This document shows, one piece after another, positions 26,122 through 34,805 of a stretch of DNA of 64,000 bases (positions are counted from its first letter, which is position 1; every line of letters begins with the position of its first letter). The DNA is taken from NCBI RefSeq assembly GCF_000337835.1, contig NZ_AOLM01000025.1:62001-126000 (forward strand), read 5' to 3'. A model generated the notes under the pieces. It was not told where the DNA came from, ran no database searches, and worked only from the letters and a program-made list of their open reading frames with translations. The position numbers and the translations under genes were made by a program. Source of the DNA: Haloferax sulfurifontis ATCC BAA-897 (GTDB lineage: Archaea > Halobacteriota > Halobacteria > Halobacteriales > Haloferacaceae).

Positions 26122-26135
26122 CCACCATATGGCGT
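26122..26135 (-). promoter_or_regulatory. Cluster dyad 10 (permease operon)
   Basis: Coding strand ACGCCATATGGTGG. The centre CCATATGG is a perfect palindrome. It lies 41 bp before leader ATG 26081 and 127 bp before GTG 25995, and marks the right edge of the regulon. Confidence 0.68.
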
Positions 26136-26283
26136 GTGATTTTTAACACGCGGGCGTTCGACTGGCAAATATAGCACGAAACTGGAGCCAATCAGGAAAA
26201 TAAGCCTCGTTTGTTCTCTCGGCCAGTTCGTCTCTCACACCGCGAAACTCGCCATTTTTGTCGTCCGCCGAGAACGGGTAGCC

Positions 26284-27180
26284 ATGCGTATCCTCGTCTT
26301 CGGCGCGGGCAGTCTGGGCACGCTCGTCGGCGGCCTCCTCGCGCCGGTCCACGACGTAACGCTCGTCGCGCGCGACCCGCACGCCGCGCGGGTGTCGTCG
26401 GCCGGTCTCGATATCGTCGGTGCCGAGTCGGCGCACGTCTCGCCGGCCGCGACGACGACCGAGACGGGCCACGACGCGGACCTCGCGCTCGTCACGGTCA
26501 AGTCGTTCGACACCGCGGCGGCCGCCGACGCGCTCGCCGACTGCGACGTGGGCGCGGTGCTGTCGCTCCAGAACGGACTCACCGAGGAGACGCTCGCCTC
26601 TCGCCTCGACGCGCCCGTCCTCGCGGGCACGGCGACCTACGGAGCGCGGCTCGTCGAACCGGGTCGCATCGAATGCACCGGCGTCGGCCGAATCGTCTTG
26701 GGCGCGCTCGACGGCGGCCCCGACCCCCTCGCCGAGCGCGTCGGCAAGGCGTTCCGCGACGCGGGGCTCAACGCACTTGTCGCGACCGACATGCCGCGGC
26801 GGCGCTGGGAGAAACTCGCCGTCAACGCCGGCATCAACGCCGTCACCGCGCTCTCGCGGGTCGAAAACGGCGCGCTCGCGGGCGACGACGCCAGCGAACT
26901 CGCACACCGAGCCGCCCGCGAGACGGCCCGAGTCGCCCGATTAGAGCGCGTGTCGCTCCCGAACCGCGTCGCCCGCGAGGCGCTTGACCGCGTGGTCGAG
27001 AAAACCGCCGCGAACCGCTCGTCGATGCTACAGGACGTGGCGGCGGAAAAGCGGACCGAGGTGGACGCCATCAACGGCGCGGTGGTCGATATCGCCGCCG
27101 AACACGGCTTCGAGGTGCCGACGAACCGGACGCTCGCGGCGCTTCTCCGGGCGTGGGAGCGGGGAGCAGGGCTCCGGTAG
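26284..27180 (+). CDS. Ketopantoate reductase family protein (PanE/ApbA)
   Basis: 298 residues. The N-terminal Rossmann motif is VFGAGSLGTLVGGLLA. LVTVKSFDTAAA and LSLQNGLTEE are typical of PanE, as is RRRWEKLAVNAGINAVTAL with the catalytic Lys and Asn. It reduces 2-dehydropantoate (coenzyme A synthesis) or a related 2-oxoacid with NADPH. It lacks the cluster dyad, so it may belong to CoA synthesis rather than to the adjacent catabolic genes. Confidence 0.87.
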   Translation: MRILVFGAGSLGTLVGGLLAPVHDVTLVARDPHAARVSSAGLDIVGAESAHVSPAATTTETGHDADLALVTVKSFDTAAAADALADCDVGAVLSLQNGLTEETLASRLDAPVLAGTATYGARLVEPGRIECTGVGRIVLGALDGGPDPLAERVGKAFRDAGLNALVATDMPRRRWEKLAVNAGINAVTALSRVENGALAGDDASELAHRAARETARVARLERVSLPNRVAREALDRVVEKTAANRSSMLQDVAAEKRTEVDAINGAVVDIAAEHGFEVPTNRTLAALLRAWERGAGLR

Positions 27181-27219
27181 TCGGTAGTCGGGTCGGACCC
27201 GAGACGCGCCGCGGGCGGG

Positions 27220-28761
27220 CTATTCGAGGTAGCCGAGGTCGCGCAGTCGGTCCTGTGCCTCGTCGTCCATCTGGTCAACGGAGTCGTCCGAGACGTCGGT
27301 GTCGAGCGCGTCGGTCCACGCCCCGCCGATGGCGGCTTCGAACTCGGTGAGGGCGGCTTCCGTCTCCGCGATGGCCTCGTCGTCCGAATCGACGACGTTC
27401 TCGGACTCCTCGGGGTCGGCGTCGATGCGGTAGGCCTCGTCGGGGATGCGGTCGATTCGGACGTACTTGGCGTCGGTCCGGCGTGCCGCCCGCATCCGGG
27501 AGTAGAACCGCGAGTCCTCGGGGAGCGTGATGCCGGCGCTCGACGCCTTCTCCTCTAACTGCTTGAGTTCGACCACGGGGCGGGAGTACTCGACGAAGGC
27601 GTACTCGCCGTCTCGGCGCTGGCCGGGGTCGTCGTTCGATGCTTGCGCGAACTCCCGGTAGTCGGCCGACAGGAGCGAGCGGGTGCGGTCGAGACCGACC
27701 GCGTCGTCGCCGGGGTTCGCGGGCTCGCCGCCCTCGACGTCGAGCGAGTCGAGCACCGTGTGGTAGAGGTCGACCAGTTCGACCTGGTCGTCGCGGCGGT
27801 CCGCGTCGAGGCCGGGGTGTTTGACCATGAGCGGGACGTTGATGAGCGGGTCGTACAGGCAGAACTCGTGGCCGTAGAGGCCGTGTTCGCCGTGGAGTTC
27901 GCCGTGGTCGGCGCAGACGACGACCATCGTGTCGTCCCAGCGGTCGGTCTCTTTCAGGTGGTCGAAAAGCCGGGTGAGCTGGTCGTCGATGTGGGCGATT
28001 TCGGCGTCGTAGAGGCCGCGGATGTCCTCCCACTCGTCGTCGCCAATCTCGTGGGCACCGGCGTTGTACTCCTTTGAGTTCTGGCAGACCTCGGTCGAAT
28101 CGACGCCGGGCGCGAAGCGCTCTTTGTACTCCTCGGGCGGGTGGTACGGCAGGTGCGCGTCCATGAGGTTGACGAACGCGAAGAACTCCTCGGAGCCGTC
28201 GACGAAGTCGATGGTCTGGTCGATGACGGCGGGCGTCTTCGAGTCCGCGCCCTCGCCGCCGGCGAGGTACTCGTGGGCGGTGTTGCCGAGGCTGACGAGC
28301 TTGTCGGCGAGCGTCCGAAGCGCGTCGCTGTCGTTCATCGTCTTCCACGCCTTCGCCAGCGGCCCCGACAGGAACTCGCCGGGCATGACCTCGAAGAAGT
28401 TGTCCTGCTCGGCGAAGCCGTCGGTCAGGTGCGTGTACGGCGTTATCCACGCGTTCGAGGAGTAACAGGCGGTGTCGTAGCCGGCCGCCGAGAGCGTCTC
28501 GGCGAGGGTCGTCGCGCCTTCGAGGTAGGGGTTCTCCTGGTCGGCCCCGTGCTGGCTGGGGTACATGCCGGTGAAAAGCGAGGCGTGGACCGGGAGCGTC
28601 CACGGCGCGGGCGCGACGGCCTGCTCGAAGACGGTCGCCTCGTCGGCGAAGCGGTCGAGGCCCGGCGTCGTCGGGCGGTCGTGGCCGTACGGCGTGAGGT
28701 GGTCCTTTCGGACCGTGTCCATGACGACGAAGAGGACGTTCTCGGGCGACTCGGCAGTCAT
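27220..28761 (-). CDS. Sulfatase-family hydrolase with Thr at the nucleophile site
   Basis: 513 residues, alkaline phosphatase/sulfatase fold. Metal-binding LFVVMDTVRKDHL at the N terminus, VVVCADHGELHGEHG in the middle and LMVKHPG later are family blocks. The active-site motif, normally C/S-x-P-S-R, reads T55-L-P-V-H59 in PWTLPVHASLFTG. So there is no Cys or Ser for formylglycine; Thr would be the nucleophile, as in LTA-synthase and phosphoethanolamine-transferase relatives. It may be a phosphodiesterase or phosphotransferase acting on glycans or lipids. There is no signal peptide, so it is probably cytoplasmic. Confidence 0.82.
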   Translation of the reverse strand: MTAESPENVLFVVMDTVRKDHLTPYGHDRPTTPGLDRFADEATVFEQAVAPAPWTLPVHASLFTGMYPSQHGADQENPYLEGATTLAETLSAAGYDTACYSSNAWITPYTHLTDGFAEQDNFFEVMPGEFLSGPLAKAWKTMNDSDALRTLADKLVSLGNTAHEYLAGGEGADSKTPAVIDQTIDFVDGSEEFFAFVNLMDAHLPYHPPEEYKERFAPGVDSTEVCQNSKEYNAGAHEIGDDEWEDIRGLYDAEIAHIDDQLTRLFDHLKETDRWDDTMVVVCADHGELHGEHGLYGHEFCLYDPLINVPLMVKHPGLDADRRDDQVELVDLYHTVLDSLDVEGGEPANPGDDAVGLDRTRSLLSADYREFAQASNDDPGQRRDGEYAFVEYSRPVVELKQLEEKASSAGITLPEDSRFYSRMRAARRTDAKYVRIDRIPDEAYRIDADPEESENVVDSDDEAIAETEAALTEFEAAIGGAWTDALDTDVSDDSVDQMDDEAQDRLRDLGYLE

Positions 28762-28838
28762 ACCCGAGGGTGGGGAGTAGTCGCCGATAAAACTCCTGTT
28801 CTCGGCCGCCGCCGGACGAAAACGTCCGAACCGTCGAG

Positions 28839-29216
28839 TTAGAACGGAGCCTGCGGGCCCTGGTCGTCCTCGATATCAGTCGTGTCGTCGCTGGTGTCGC
28901 CGGGGAACGACGGACTGCCGCCGCGGCTGTCGCCGCCCATGCCGCCGTCGCCGCCCATGCCGGTGTCGGCGTGGACTTCGTTGATCTCGGGAATCTCCTT
29001 GACCATGCGGGTCTTGATAGCCTGGATGGTCATCGGGGAGATACCGCACCCAGAGCAAGCGCCGCCGAGGAGAACGGTGACCTCACCGGTCTCGCGGTCG
29101 AGGTCGCGGATGGCCGCGCTACCGCCGTGCATCTGGATCTGCGGGAAGTTCCGACGGAGGAAGTTCACGACACGCTCTTTGAGGTCGTCCTCGCCGTCCT
29201 GCGTCTCCGTGCTCAT
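28839..29216 (-). CDS. NifU C-terminal-domain (Nfu-type) Fe-S protein
   Basis: 125 residues. The Nfu domain has MHGGSAAIRDLDRETGEV and the cluster-binding CSGCG in LLGGACSGCGISPMTIQ, followed by a Gly/Asp-rich tail (GMGGDGGMGGDSRGG). Nfu proteins carry and deliver [4Fe-4S] clusters. It stands alone; sufU and sufS lie 34 kb away in this window. Confidence 0.9.
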   Translation of the reverse strand: MSTETQDGEDDLKERVVNFLRRNFPQIQMHGGSAAIRDLDRETGEVTVLLGGACSGCGISPMTIQAIKTRMVKEIPEINEVHADTGMGGDGGMGGDSRGGSPSFPGDTSDDTTDIEDDQGPQAPF

Positions 29217-29260
29217 GCACGCGGCTTCGAGGTGAACGTGCTTAGGCCTTTGGTTCGGGG

Positions 29261-29578
29261 TTACGCCTCGACGCCGAAGACCCGCCGGAGCTCGCCTTCT
29301 ATCTCGTCGACGTAGCGGTCGAGGACGGCTTCCAGCTCGTCGTCGTCGATTTCGACCGCCGTCAGTCGCTCGGCGGGGTTCTCGGGGAGCCGTACGGAGA
29401 AGTCGCCGTCCTCGTAGAACGGCTCCGACTCGTTGAGAATCTGCTGGTCGACCCCGTGGATGAGCGACGAGTCGAACTCGTCGTTCATCGTCTCGAAGGC
29501 GTTCTTGTACGCGCGCTGGAGTTCGGGGAAGTAGTTGGCGTACTTGTCCTCGAACTTCTCGGGGTCGAAGTCGGTCAT
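29261..29578 (-). CDS. Conserved haloarchaeal protein (DUF5783 type)
   Basis: 105 residues from ATG 29578 (MTDFDPEKFEDKYANYFPE). It is strongly acidic, soluble and mostly helical. I recognise it as the haloarchaeal DUF5783 type (number from memory); function unknown. The 24 codons before this ATG in frame lack conservation and include the promoter. Confidence 0.7.
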   Translation of the reverse strand: MTDFDPEKFEDKYANYFPELQRAYKNAFETMNDEFDSSLIHGVDQQILNESEPFYEDGDFSVRLPENPAERLTAVEIDDDELEAVLDRYVDEIEGELRRVFGVEA

Positions 29579-29735
29579 ACCCGGAGCTTTCGCGCTCCCG
29601 GCAAAAAATCGGACGGTTGGTTCGTCGGGATTGGAGATTCTGTATAGCAACGTAGCATTTATCGACTGCTCGCCCCCGAACGGCGATTCAACTCTCAGGG
29701 CGCCTCAAATACGGAAAATCGAGCGACGCGGGGCG

Positions 29736-29957
29736 TCACTCGATGAGCGGGCTGTCCACGCGCGCGGCGGAGAGTTCGCTCGCCGCGAAGATGGACGCGA
29801 GCTCGGTTATCAGTTCGTCGTACGACTCGTCGTCCTCGCGCAGCGCGTCGAGTCGCTCGACGGTTCGACGGTCCAGTTCGACCGTCTCTGTTTGTACCTC
29901 CGGTTCGTAGCCGACCGGGTAGTCGTATTCGGCCTCGTTCGAGTTGGCAGTCGCCAT
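29736..29957 (-). CDS. Small acidic protein, antitoxin-like (DUF7557 type)
   Basis: 73 residues. The core VELDRRTVERLDALREDD followed by ESYDELITEL resembles short haloarchaeal VapB/RHH-like proteins (V-x-L-x-x-x-T-x-x-R-L-x-x-L), though no toxin gene is adjacent. It could be a solitary DNA-binding or antitoxin-like protein. Confidence 0.6.
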   Translation of the reverse strand: MATANSNEAEYDYPVGYEPEVQTETVELDRRTVERLDALREDDESYDELITELASIFAASELSAARVDSPLIE

Positions 29958-29970
29958 CGTTCACCCCACT

Positions 29971-29986
29971 CCGGCATGCGTGCCGG
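29971..29986. promoter_or_regulatory. Perfect hairpin upstream of the antitoxin-like gene
   Basis: CCGGCATGCGTGCCGG: a 6-bp perfect stem with a TGCG loop, 13 bp before the start of the minus-strand gene. It may be an operator for self-control or an mRNA hairpin. Confidence 0.4.
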
Positions 29987-30363
29987 TGCCATGACATACA
30001 CAACCATCCGATATGAGGATTTCGCGGATTTCGAGCCGCAGACGGAACGCGAGCGCAGTCGACACTCGGTCGGGCCCTCTCCCATTACCGGCCATGATAA
30101 ATCACATTCCGCTATATCGAATTGTACCCGACCCCGAATCGGGGAGTCATAGCCAGAATATTGGGTTGTTTAAGGGTGAACGATTTTATGCTTGGTGGGT
30201 TTTCGAATACTGACTACATGATCGAATATGCACTCGAACACGAGTCAAATTCATATAGTACTGGAAATATCCGTATTCCTTTGCCGTCAAACACCCCGGT
30301 TTCCCGCGATTGCGGGCCGCACGAACCCGACCGGTCGCGCTCTCCCGAGGTGTCCGCACCCCC
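29987..30363. other. AT-rich spacer without a gene
   Basis: 377 bp with long A/T runs, between divergent units. No convincing frame, tRNA or repeat seen. It should hold the promoters of both neighbours. Confidence 0.5.
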
Positions 30364-31119
30364 GTGAACGACCGCCGCATCCTCATCGACGCGCTGGCGC
30401 ACCGGCCGTTGCTCCGGCGAATGGTCTGACCGCTCGTCGCCGTCGCGGCGTTCGTCGTCGCCGGCGTCGGCGGATTCAGCGTCCTCGGTGGCGCGGGCCT
30501 CGTCGACGCGGCGTTCTGGCTACTCGACCCGACCAGCATCGAACTCCACTACCAGACCCACGAGGGGCCGGCGACGCTCGTCAAGGCGTACGCTATCGTG
30601 ATTCTCACCGGCCTCATCGGAACCGGGCCGTGGGCCTGCGAGACGTTCGTCTCCGCGGCCTTCGGCGGGCAGATACGCGAGGAACTCGACCAGATGAAAC
30701 TCCACCGAGAGATAGCGGAACTCGAATCGCACGTAGTCGTCTGCGGCTACGGGACCTTCGGCAAGACGGTGGCGGCGCGGCTCCGCGAGATGGGTCGCGA
30801 CGTGGTCGTCGTCGAGAGCAAGGAGGCGGGGTACCAGCGCGCGCTCGACGCGGACCTGCTCGCGGTCGAAGGCGACGCCCGACGCGAGGACCGACTCGCC
30901 GACGCGGGCGTCGAGCGCGCCGCGACGGTCGTCGGCGCGATAGACGACTCCAAGGTGAACATCCAAATCGCCATCGCGGCGAGTCGGCTGTCCCCCGACG
31001 CCAAACTCGTCGTCCGCGCCGGCGACCAGATGGACGAGGCGCTCGCGCGTCGCGCCGGAGCCGACGAGGTCGTCGTCCCGGAAATCGTGAGCGGCGAGCA
31101 GGTCTGTTCGGGCCTCTGA
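30364..31119 (+). pseudogene. TrkA-type K+ channel gene with an in-frame TGA
   Basis: From GTG 30364 the frame encodes MNDRRILIDALAHRPLLRRM, then Val and a TGA at 30427-30429. It continues as PLVAVAAFVVAGVGGFSVLGG (membrane segment), a second membrane segment at KAYAIVILTGLIGTGPW and a TrkA-N domain: VVVCGYGTFGKTVAARLREMG, VVVVESK and VVGAIDDSKVNIQIAIAAS. Without the stop this is a small NAD-gated channel or regulator. A single C-to-T change in a CGA Arg codon, or G-to-A in TGG, would create it. Translation might restart at an internal codon near 30598 (ATT/ATC region), giving only the soluble domain. Possibly a recent mutation. Confidence 0.7.
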
Positions 31120-31190
31120 GTCGCCGCGCCGCCCCCGCTCTCGTCCCTGTCCCCCGTCTGTTATTTGTTCACAGCGCACTCAGTTCGCCT

Positions 31191-32021
31191 ATGTCCACTG
31201 ACAACCCTCGCTACAACGACGAGGGCGTCCTGAAGAAGAAACAGTACAAACGCGAGTTGAACCGCCTCCAAGAGGAACTGGTGAAACTCCAGTACTGGAT
31301 AAAGGAACACGACCTGCGGGTTTGTGTCGTCTTCGAGGGGCGCGACGCCGCGGGGAAAGGCGGCGTCATCAAGCGCATCACCCGCCGGCTCAACCCGCGG
31401 GTGGCGCGGGTCGTCGCGCTCGGCAAGCCCACGGAGCGCGAACGGGGGCAGTGGTACTTCCAGCGGTACGTCGAACAGCTTCCGACCGAGGGCGAGATGG
31501 TGCTTTTCGACCGGAGTTGGTACAACCGCGCGGGCGTCGAGCGGGTGATGGGATTCTGCACCGACGAGGAGTACGAGGAGTTCTTACGGACCTGCCCCGA
31601 GTTCGAGCGGATGCTCGTCCGCTCGGGCATCGTCCTCGTCAAGTACTGGTTCTCCATCAGCGACGAGGAGCAGGAACGGCGCTTCCAGAAGCGAAACGAG
31701 GACCCCAAGCGCCGCTGGAAGCTCAGCCCGATGGACCTCGAAGCGCGCTCGCGGTGGGCCGACTACTCGGAGGCCAAAGACGCGATGTTCGAACACACCG
31801 ACATCGACGAGGCCCCGTGGCACGTCGTCAACGCCGACGTGAAGCGCCACGCGCGACTCAACTGCATCTCGCACCTGCTGGACCAAATCGACTACGAGGA
31901 CCTCACGCCGGACCCGATCGAACTGCCGTCCCGACAGGACGACTCCGGGTACGAGCGCCCGCCAATCGACAGCCAAAACTGGGTTCCCGCGCGGTTCGGG
32001 TCGAACCCGGTCGACGATTAA
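31191..32021 (+). CDS. ppk2: Polyphosphate kinase 2
   Basis: 276 residues, P-loop kinase fold. Walker A is EGRDAAGKGGV (G50-G58), Walker B/lid start is VLFDRSWYNRAGVE (106-113 core) and the lid arginines are in QKRNEDPKRRWKLSP. Single-domain PPK2 enzymes transfer phosphate between polyphosphate and nucleoside mono- or diphosphates. The start is ATG 31191. Its stop overlaps the stop of the opposing gene within TTAA. Confidence 0.92.
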   Translation: MSTDNPRYNDEGVLKKKQYKRELNRLQEELVKLQYWIKEHDLRVCVVFEGRDAAGKGGVIKRITRRLNPRVARVVALGKPTERERGQWYFQRYVEQLPTEGEMVLFDRSWYNRAGVERVMGFCTDEEYEEFLRTCPEFERMLVRSGIVLVKYWFSISDEEQERRFQKRNEDPKRRWKLSPMDLEARSRWADYSEAKDAMFEHTDIDEAPWHVVNADVKRHARLNCISHLLDQIDYEDLTPDPIELPSRQDDSGYERPPIDSQNWVPARFGSNPVDD

Positions 32022-33448
32022 TCCGGGTTCTTCGCTAACTGCTCGCCGACGATGCGGTCCGCCTCGGCGATGAACGCCTCGACCTCGCCCTTCGGAATCG
32101 TCGCGCCCGCGGCGACGTCGTGGCCGCCGCCGTCGCCGCCGACCGCCCGCGACGCCTCGCGCATGACCGCCGAGAGGTCCAACCCGTCTCGGACCATCAC
32201 GTACGACCCGCGCGAGGAGACTTTCACCTCGCCCCCTTCCGTGTCGGCGAACGCGAGGACCGGAATCCCGCTTCGGGTCGCGTCGGTGCCGACGGCCATC
32301 CCGGCGACGATGCCGACGATGGTCTCGCGTATCTCGTCGCCTGCGTCGAACCACTGGAGGTTGTCCTCGACGCGGACGCCGTGTTCTTTCACCCACTGAA
32401 GGCCGTTCGAGAGGTTCTTGCGGTGGTTCCGCAGGAGCCGGCGCGCCCGGTCGAGCGCCGCGTCGCGCTCGCCGAGACAGACCGCCAGCCCCACGTCGGC
32501 GCGGTCGTAGCGGGCGGTCGCGTTCAGGAGCGTCGAGAACTCGCTCACGTCGCGGAGTTCGGTCCCCTCTCGCTCCCGAGAGAGCACGTAGGTCGTCCCC
32601 ACGAGGTCGTCGATGCGGGAGGCGGGCACGCCGCTGGCGATGGCGCGGCGCATCAGGGCGCTGGCGAGCGTCTGGCGCTCGTCGCCGGTGAGGTCGACCC
32701 ACCGCTTCCACTCGCCGTCGTCGTCGCGGCAGGGCACGTCGAGTTCGGTGAGGAATTCGATGGCCCCGGCCTCGTTGTTCGAGATGCCGGGGATGCGAAC
32801 GTCGGTCGCGTACTGGAGGAGCTTCGGGAGCGCGCGGGTCTGGCGGCCGTAGATGCGGAGGTCGGTTCCCTCCTCGACGACGCCGGCTTCGACGCCCTCG
32901 TCGACGATGCCCGCGTTGGCCCCGCGGAGTTCGCCGTTCGTGTCCTGCATGTCGCCGACCGCGCCGACGACGGCGAGGGCGGCGAGGTCGCGGTTATCTC
33001 TCCCCTCGGGTTCGAGCGCCCGCGCGAGGACGTAGCTCGCGCCCGCGCCGGAGAGTTCGCTCGCGCCGTTGAGGCCGAACCGAAGCGGGTTGAGGTGGTG
33101 GTCGGTCTCGACGCCCTCGGCGGGCTGGTGGTGGTCGGCGATGACGGGGTGGAAGTCGCCCGCCGCCTCGTGGTCGGCGATGATGTCGAGTTGGCCGCTC
33201 CCGAAGTCCGTGAACAGCACGGTGTCGTAGTCGGTCGCCGCGATGTCGGCCACGGCGGCCGCGTCGAGTTGGCGGCAGAACACCGTCTCGAAGGGGATTT
33301 CGGCGCGTTCGAGCGCGGTCGAGGCGATGCCGGCGCTCGTCAACCCGTCGGCGTCGATGTGCGAGGCGAGGAGCACCCGGTCGGCGTCGCGGAGGCGGGC
33401 CGCGCAGGCCGCCGCGTGCTCTGTGAGTTCGGGGACGGGTCCGTCCAT
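32018..33448 (-). CDS. RecJ-like DHH-family exonuclease/phosphoesterase
   Basis: 476 residues. Motif I is SHIDADGLTSAG (H30, D32, D34), motif II is VLFTDFGSGQ and motif III is VIADHHQPAEG (D105, H106, H107). The C-terminal DHHA1 domain ends in GGDGGGHDVAAGATIP. The layout is that of archaeal RecJ/GAN-type single-strand nucleases. I start at ATG 33448 because the 23 codons before it have no conserved features. It probably takes part in replication or repair, or in nucleotide turnover. Confidence 0.85.
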   Translation of the reverse strand: MDGPVPELTEHAAACAARLRDADRVLLASHIDADGLTSAGIASTALERAEIPFETVFCRQLDAAAVADIAATDYDTVLFTDFGSGQLDIIADHEAAGDFHPVIADHHQPAEGVETDHHLNPLRFGLNGASELSGAGASYVLARALEPEGRDNRDLAALAVVGAVGDMQDTNGELRGANAGIVDEGVEAGVVEEGTDLRIYGRQTRALPKLLQYATDVRIPGISNNEAGAIEFLTELDVPCRDDDGEWKRWVDLTGDERQTLASALMRRAIASGVPASRIDDLVGTTYVLSREREGTELRDVSEFSTLLNATARYDRADVGLAVCLGERDAALDRARRLLRNHRKNLSNGLQWVKEHGVRVEDNLQWFDAGDEIRETIVGIVAGMAVGTDATRSGIPVLAFADTEGGEVKVSSRGSYVMVRDGLDLSAVMREASRAVGGDGGGHDVAAGATIPKGEVEAFIAEADRIVGEQLAKNPD

Positions 33449-33610
33449 TGGTGTGGTACTCACGCCCTCTCCGGCATAAACGCTGGCAGTTCGGGCACGG
33501 AACCCCTTCGTTTCCACTCCAGTTCGACGGCGGACATGTGTCGTCGTTGCCGCGGTTCGGTATAAGAAGGCTCGCCCGCGGCCGCGGACCTGACCGAGCG
33601 CGACCGCCGG

Positions 33611-34804
33611 TCAGATTCGCCGCCTGACGACGAACAGGAGAACGGTCGCGAGCACCGTCGAGCCGGCGACGAGCGCCCAGCCGGCCCCGTAGCCCGTCGA
33701 CTCCACGACGAAGCCGAAAAGCGGTGGGGCGACGAGGCCGCCGACGTTGAGCGCGGTCTGGCCGCCGGCGGTCGCCGCGCCGATGTCGCCGTCGTCGACG
33801 ACGCCGCTCAGACAGGAGTAGAAGACGCCGGTCGAGCCGTGGATGGTGAGCCCGAGCGCGACGAAGACGGCGATGGTGAGCGCGAACGAGCCGCCGGCTC
33901 CGACGAGGAGGGAAAAGAGCGCGACCGACCCCGCCAGTTGGACGAGCGCGACGGTGGCCGCGCCGCGGGGGCCGCCGAGGCGGTCGGCGAGGCTCCCCGC
34001 GCCGATGCGGCCGACGCTTCCGGTCACCTGCGTCGCCGCGAGGACGCCGCCGGCGAGGGCGGGGCCGGTCCCGACCACGTCCTGCACGTAGAGGACGGTG
34101 TAGCCGAGCATCGAGAAGATGGACGCGCCGATGAACAGCGCGGCGGCGACGAGCGCGACGTAGGCGCGGTTGCCGCCGAGGCCGGCGAGCCGGGGGCGTT
34201 CGAGCCGGCCGGTCCCCGGGTTCCCGCGGTAGCGCGTCGCGAAGAGGAGCGCGTAGCCGGCGGCGAAGACGGCGATGGCCCAGAAGCCGACCTGCCACGC
34301 CGCGACGACGGCGACGCCGGTGACGACGAGCGACGACGCCCCGCTCCCGACGGTGACGCCGACCTGCTTCAGCCCCATGGCGAGGTTTTTGCTCCCGGCG
34401 GGCGCGGCCGCGACGATGCCGCGGTTCGACGCCGGCATCGCGGTCGAGTAGGCCGCCCCGAGGAGCGCCACCGTCACGAGCAACAGCGCGTACGACGGCG
34501 GCGCGAACGTGACGCCGACGAGCGCGACCGACAGCGCCAGCAGGCCGACGACCATCACGGGCTTTTCGCCGTAGCCGTCGACGGCCGCGCCGCTCGGGAA
34601 CAGAAACACCGTGTAGCCGAGCAGACCGGCGGTCAGGAACAGCCCGACCAGCGACTCGGAGACCGAAAACGCGTCGCGGACGAAGCCGGTCGCCGCGAAG
34701 ATGGCGTAGTAACAGAGGCTCGCGGCGGTCTGCCAGCCGGCGACCGAACCGACCGCGCGCCACGAGCCGTCTCTCGTCCCGTCTTCCGCCTCGCTTCCCG
34801 TCAC
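33611..34804 (-). CDS. MFS transporter
   Basis: 397 residues, 12 predicted helices in two halves. The MFS loop motif after helix 2 appears as GAAVDGYGEKPVMVVG, and the repeat in the second half as GAGSLADRLGGPRGAA. Substrate unknown. It follows hemD with one base between stop and start, so it is the last gene of the hemC operon and could export a tetrapyrrole-related compound (inference). Confidence 0.85.
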   Translation of the reverse strand: MTGSEAEDGTRDGSWRAVGSVAGWQTAASLCYYAIFAATGFVRDAFSVSESLVGLFLTAGLLGYTVFLFPSGAAVDGYGEKPVMVVGLLALSVALVGVTFAPPSYALLLVTVALLGAAYSTAMPASNRGIVAAAPAGSKNLAMGLKQVGVTVGSGASSLVVTGVAVVAAWQVGFWAIAVFAAGYALLFATRYRGNPGTGRLERPRLAGLGGNRAYVALVAAALFIGASIFSMLGYTVLYVQDVVGTGPALAGGVLAATQVTGSVGRIGAGSLADRLGGPRGAATVALVQLAGSVALFSLLVGAGGSFALTIAVFVALGLTIHGSTGVFYSCLSGVVDDGDIGAATAGGQTALNVGGLVAPPLFGFVVESTGYGAGWALVAGSTVLATVLLFVVRRRI

Positions 34805-34805
34805 G

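Noticed and set aside
29990-30020. Extra copy of the cluster dyad near 30004 (CCATCCGATATGAGGAT)
   Set aside because: The half-site spacing is wrong and the adjacent genes are unrelated to the cluster.
30427-30429. TGA read as selenocysteine or pyrrolysine codon in the channel gene
   Set aside because: Haloarchaea are not known to use either, no recoding structure is visible, and the position is in a linker before a membrane helix.
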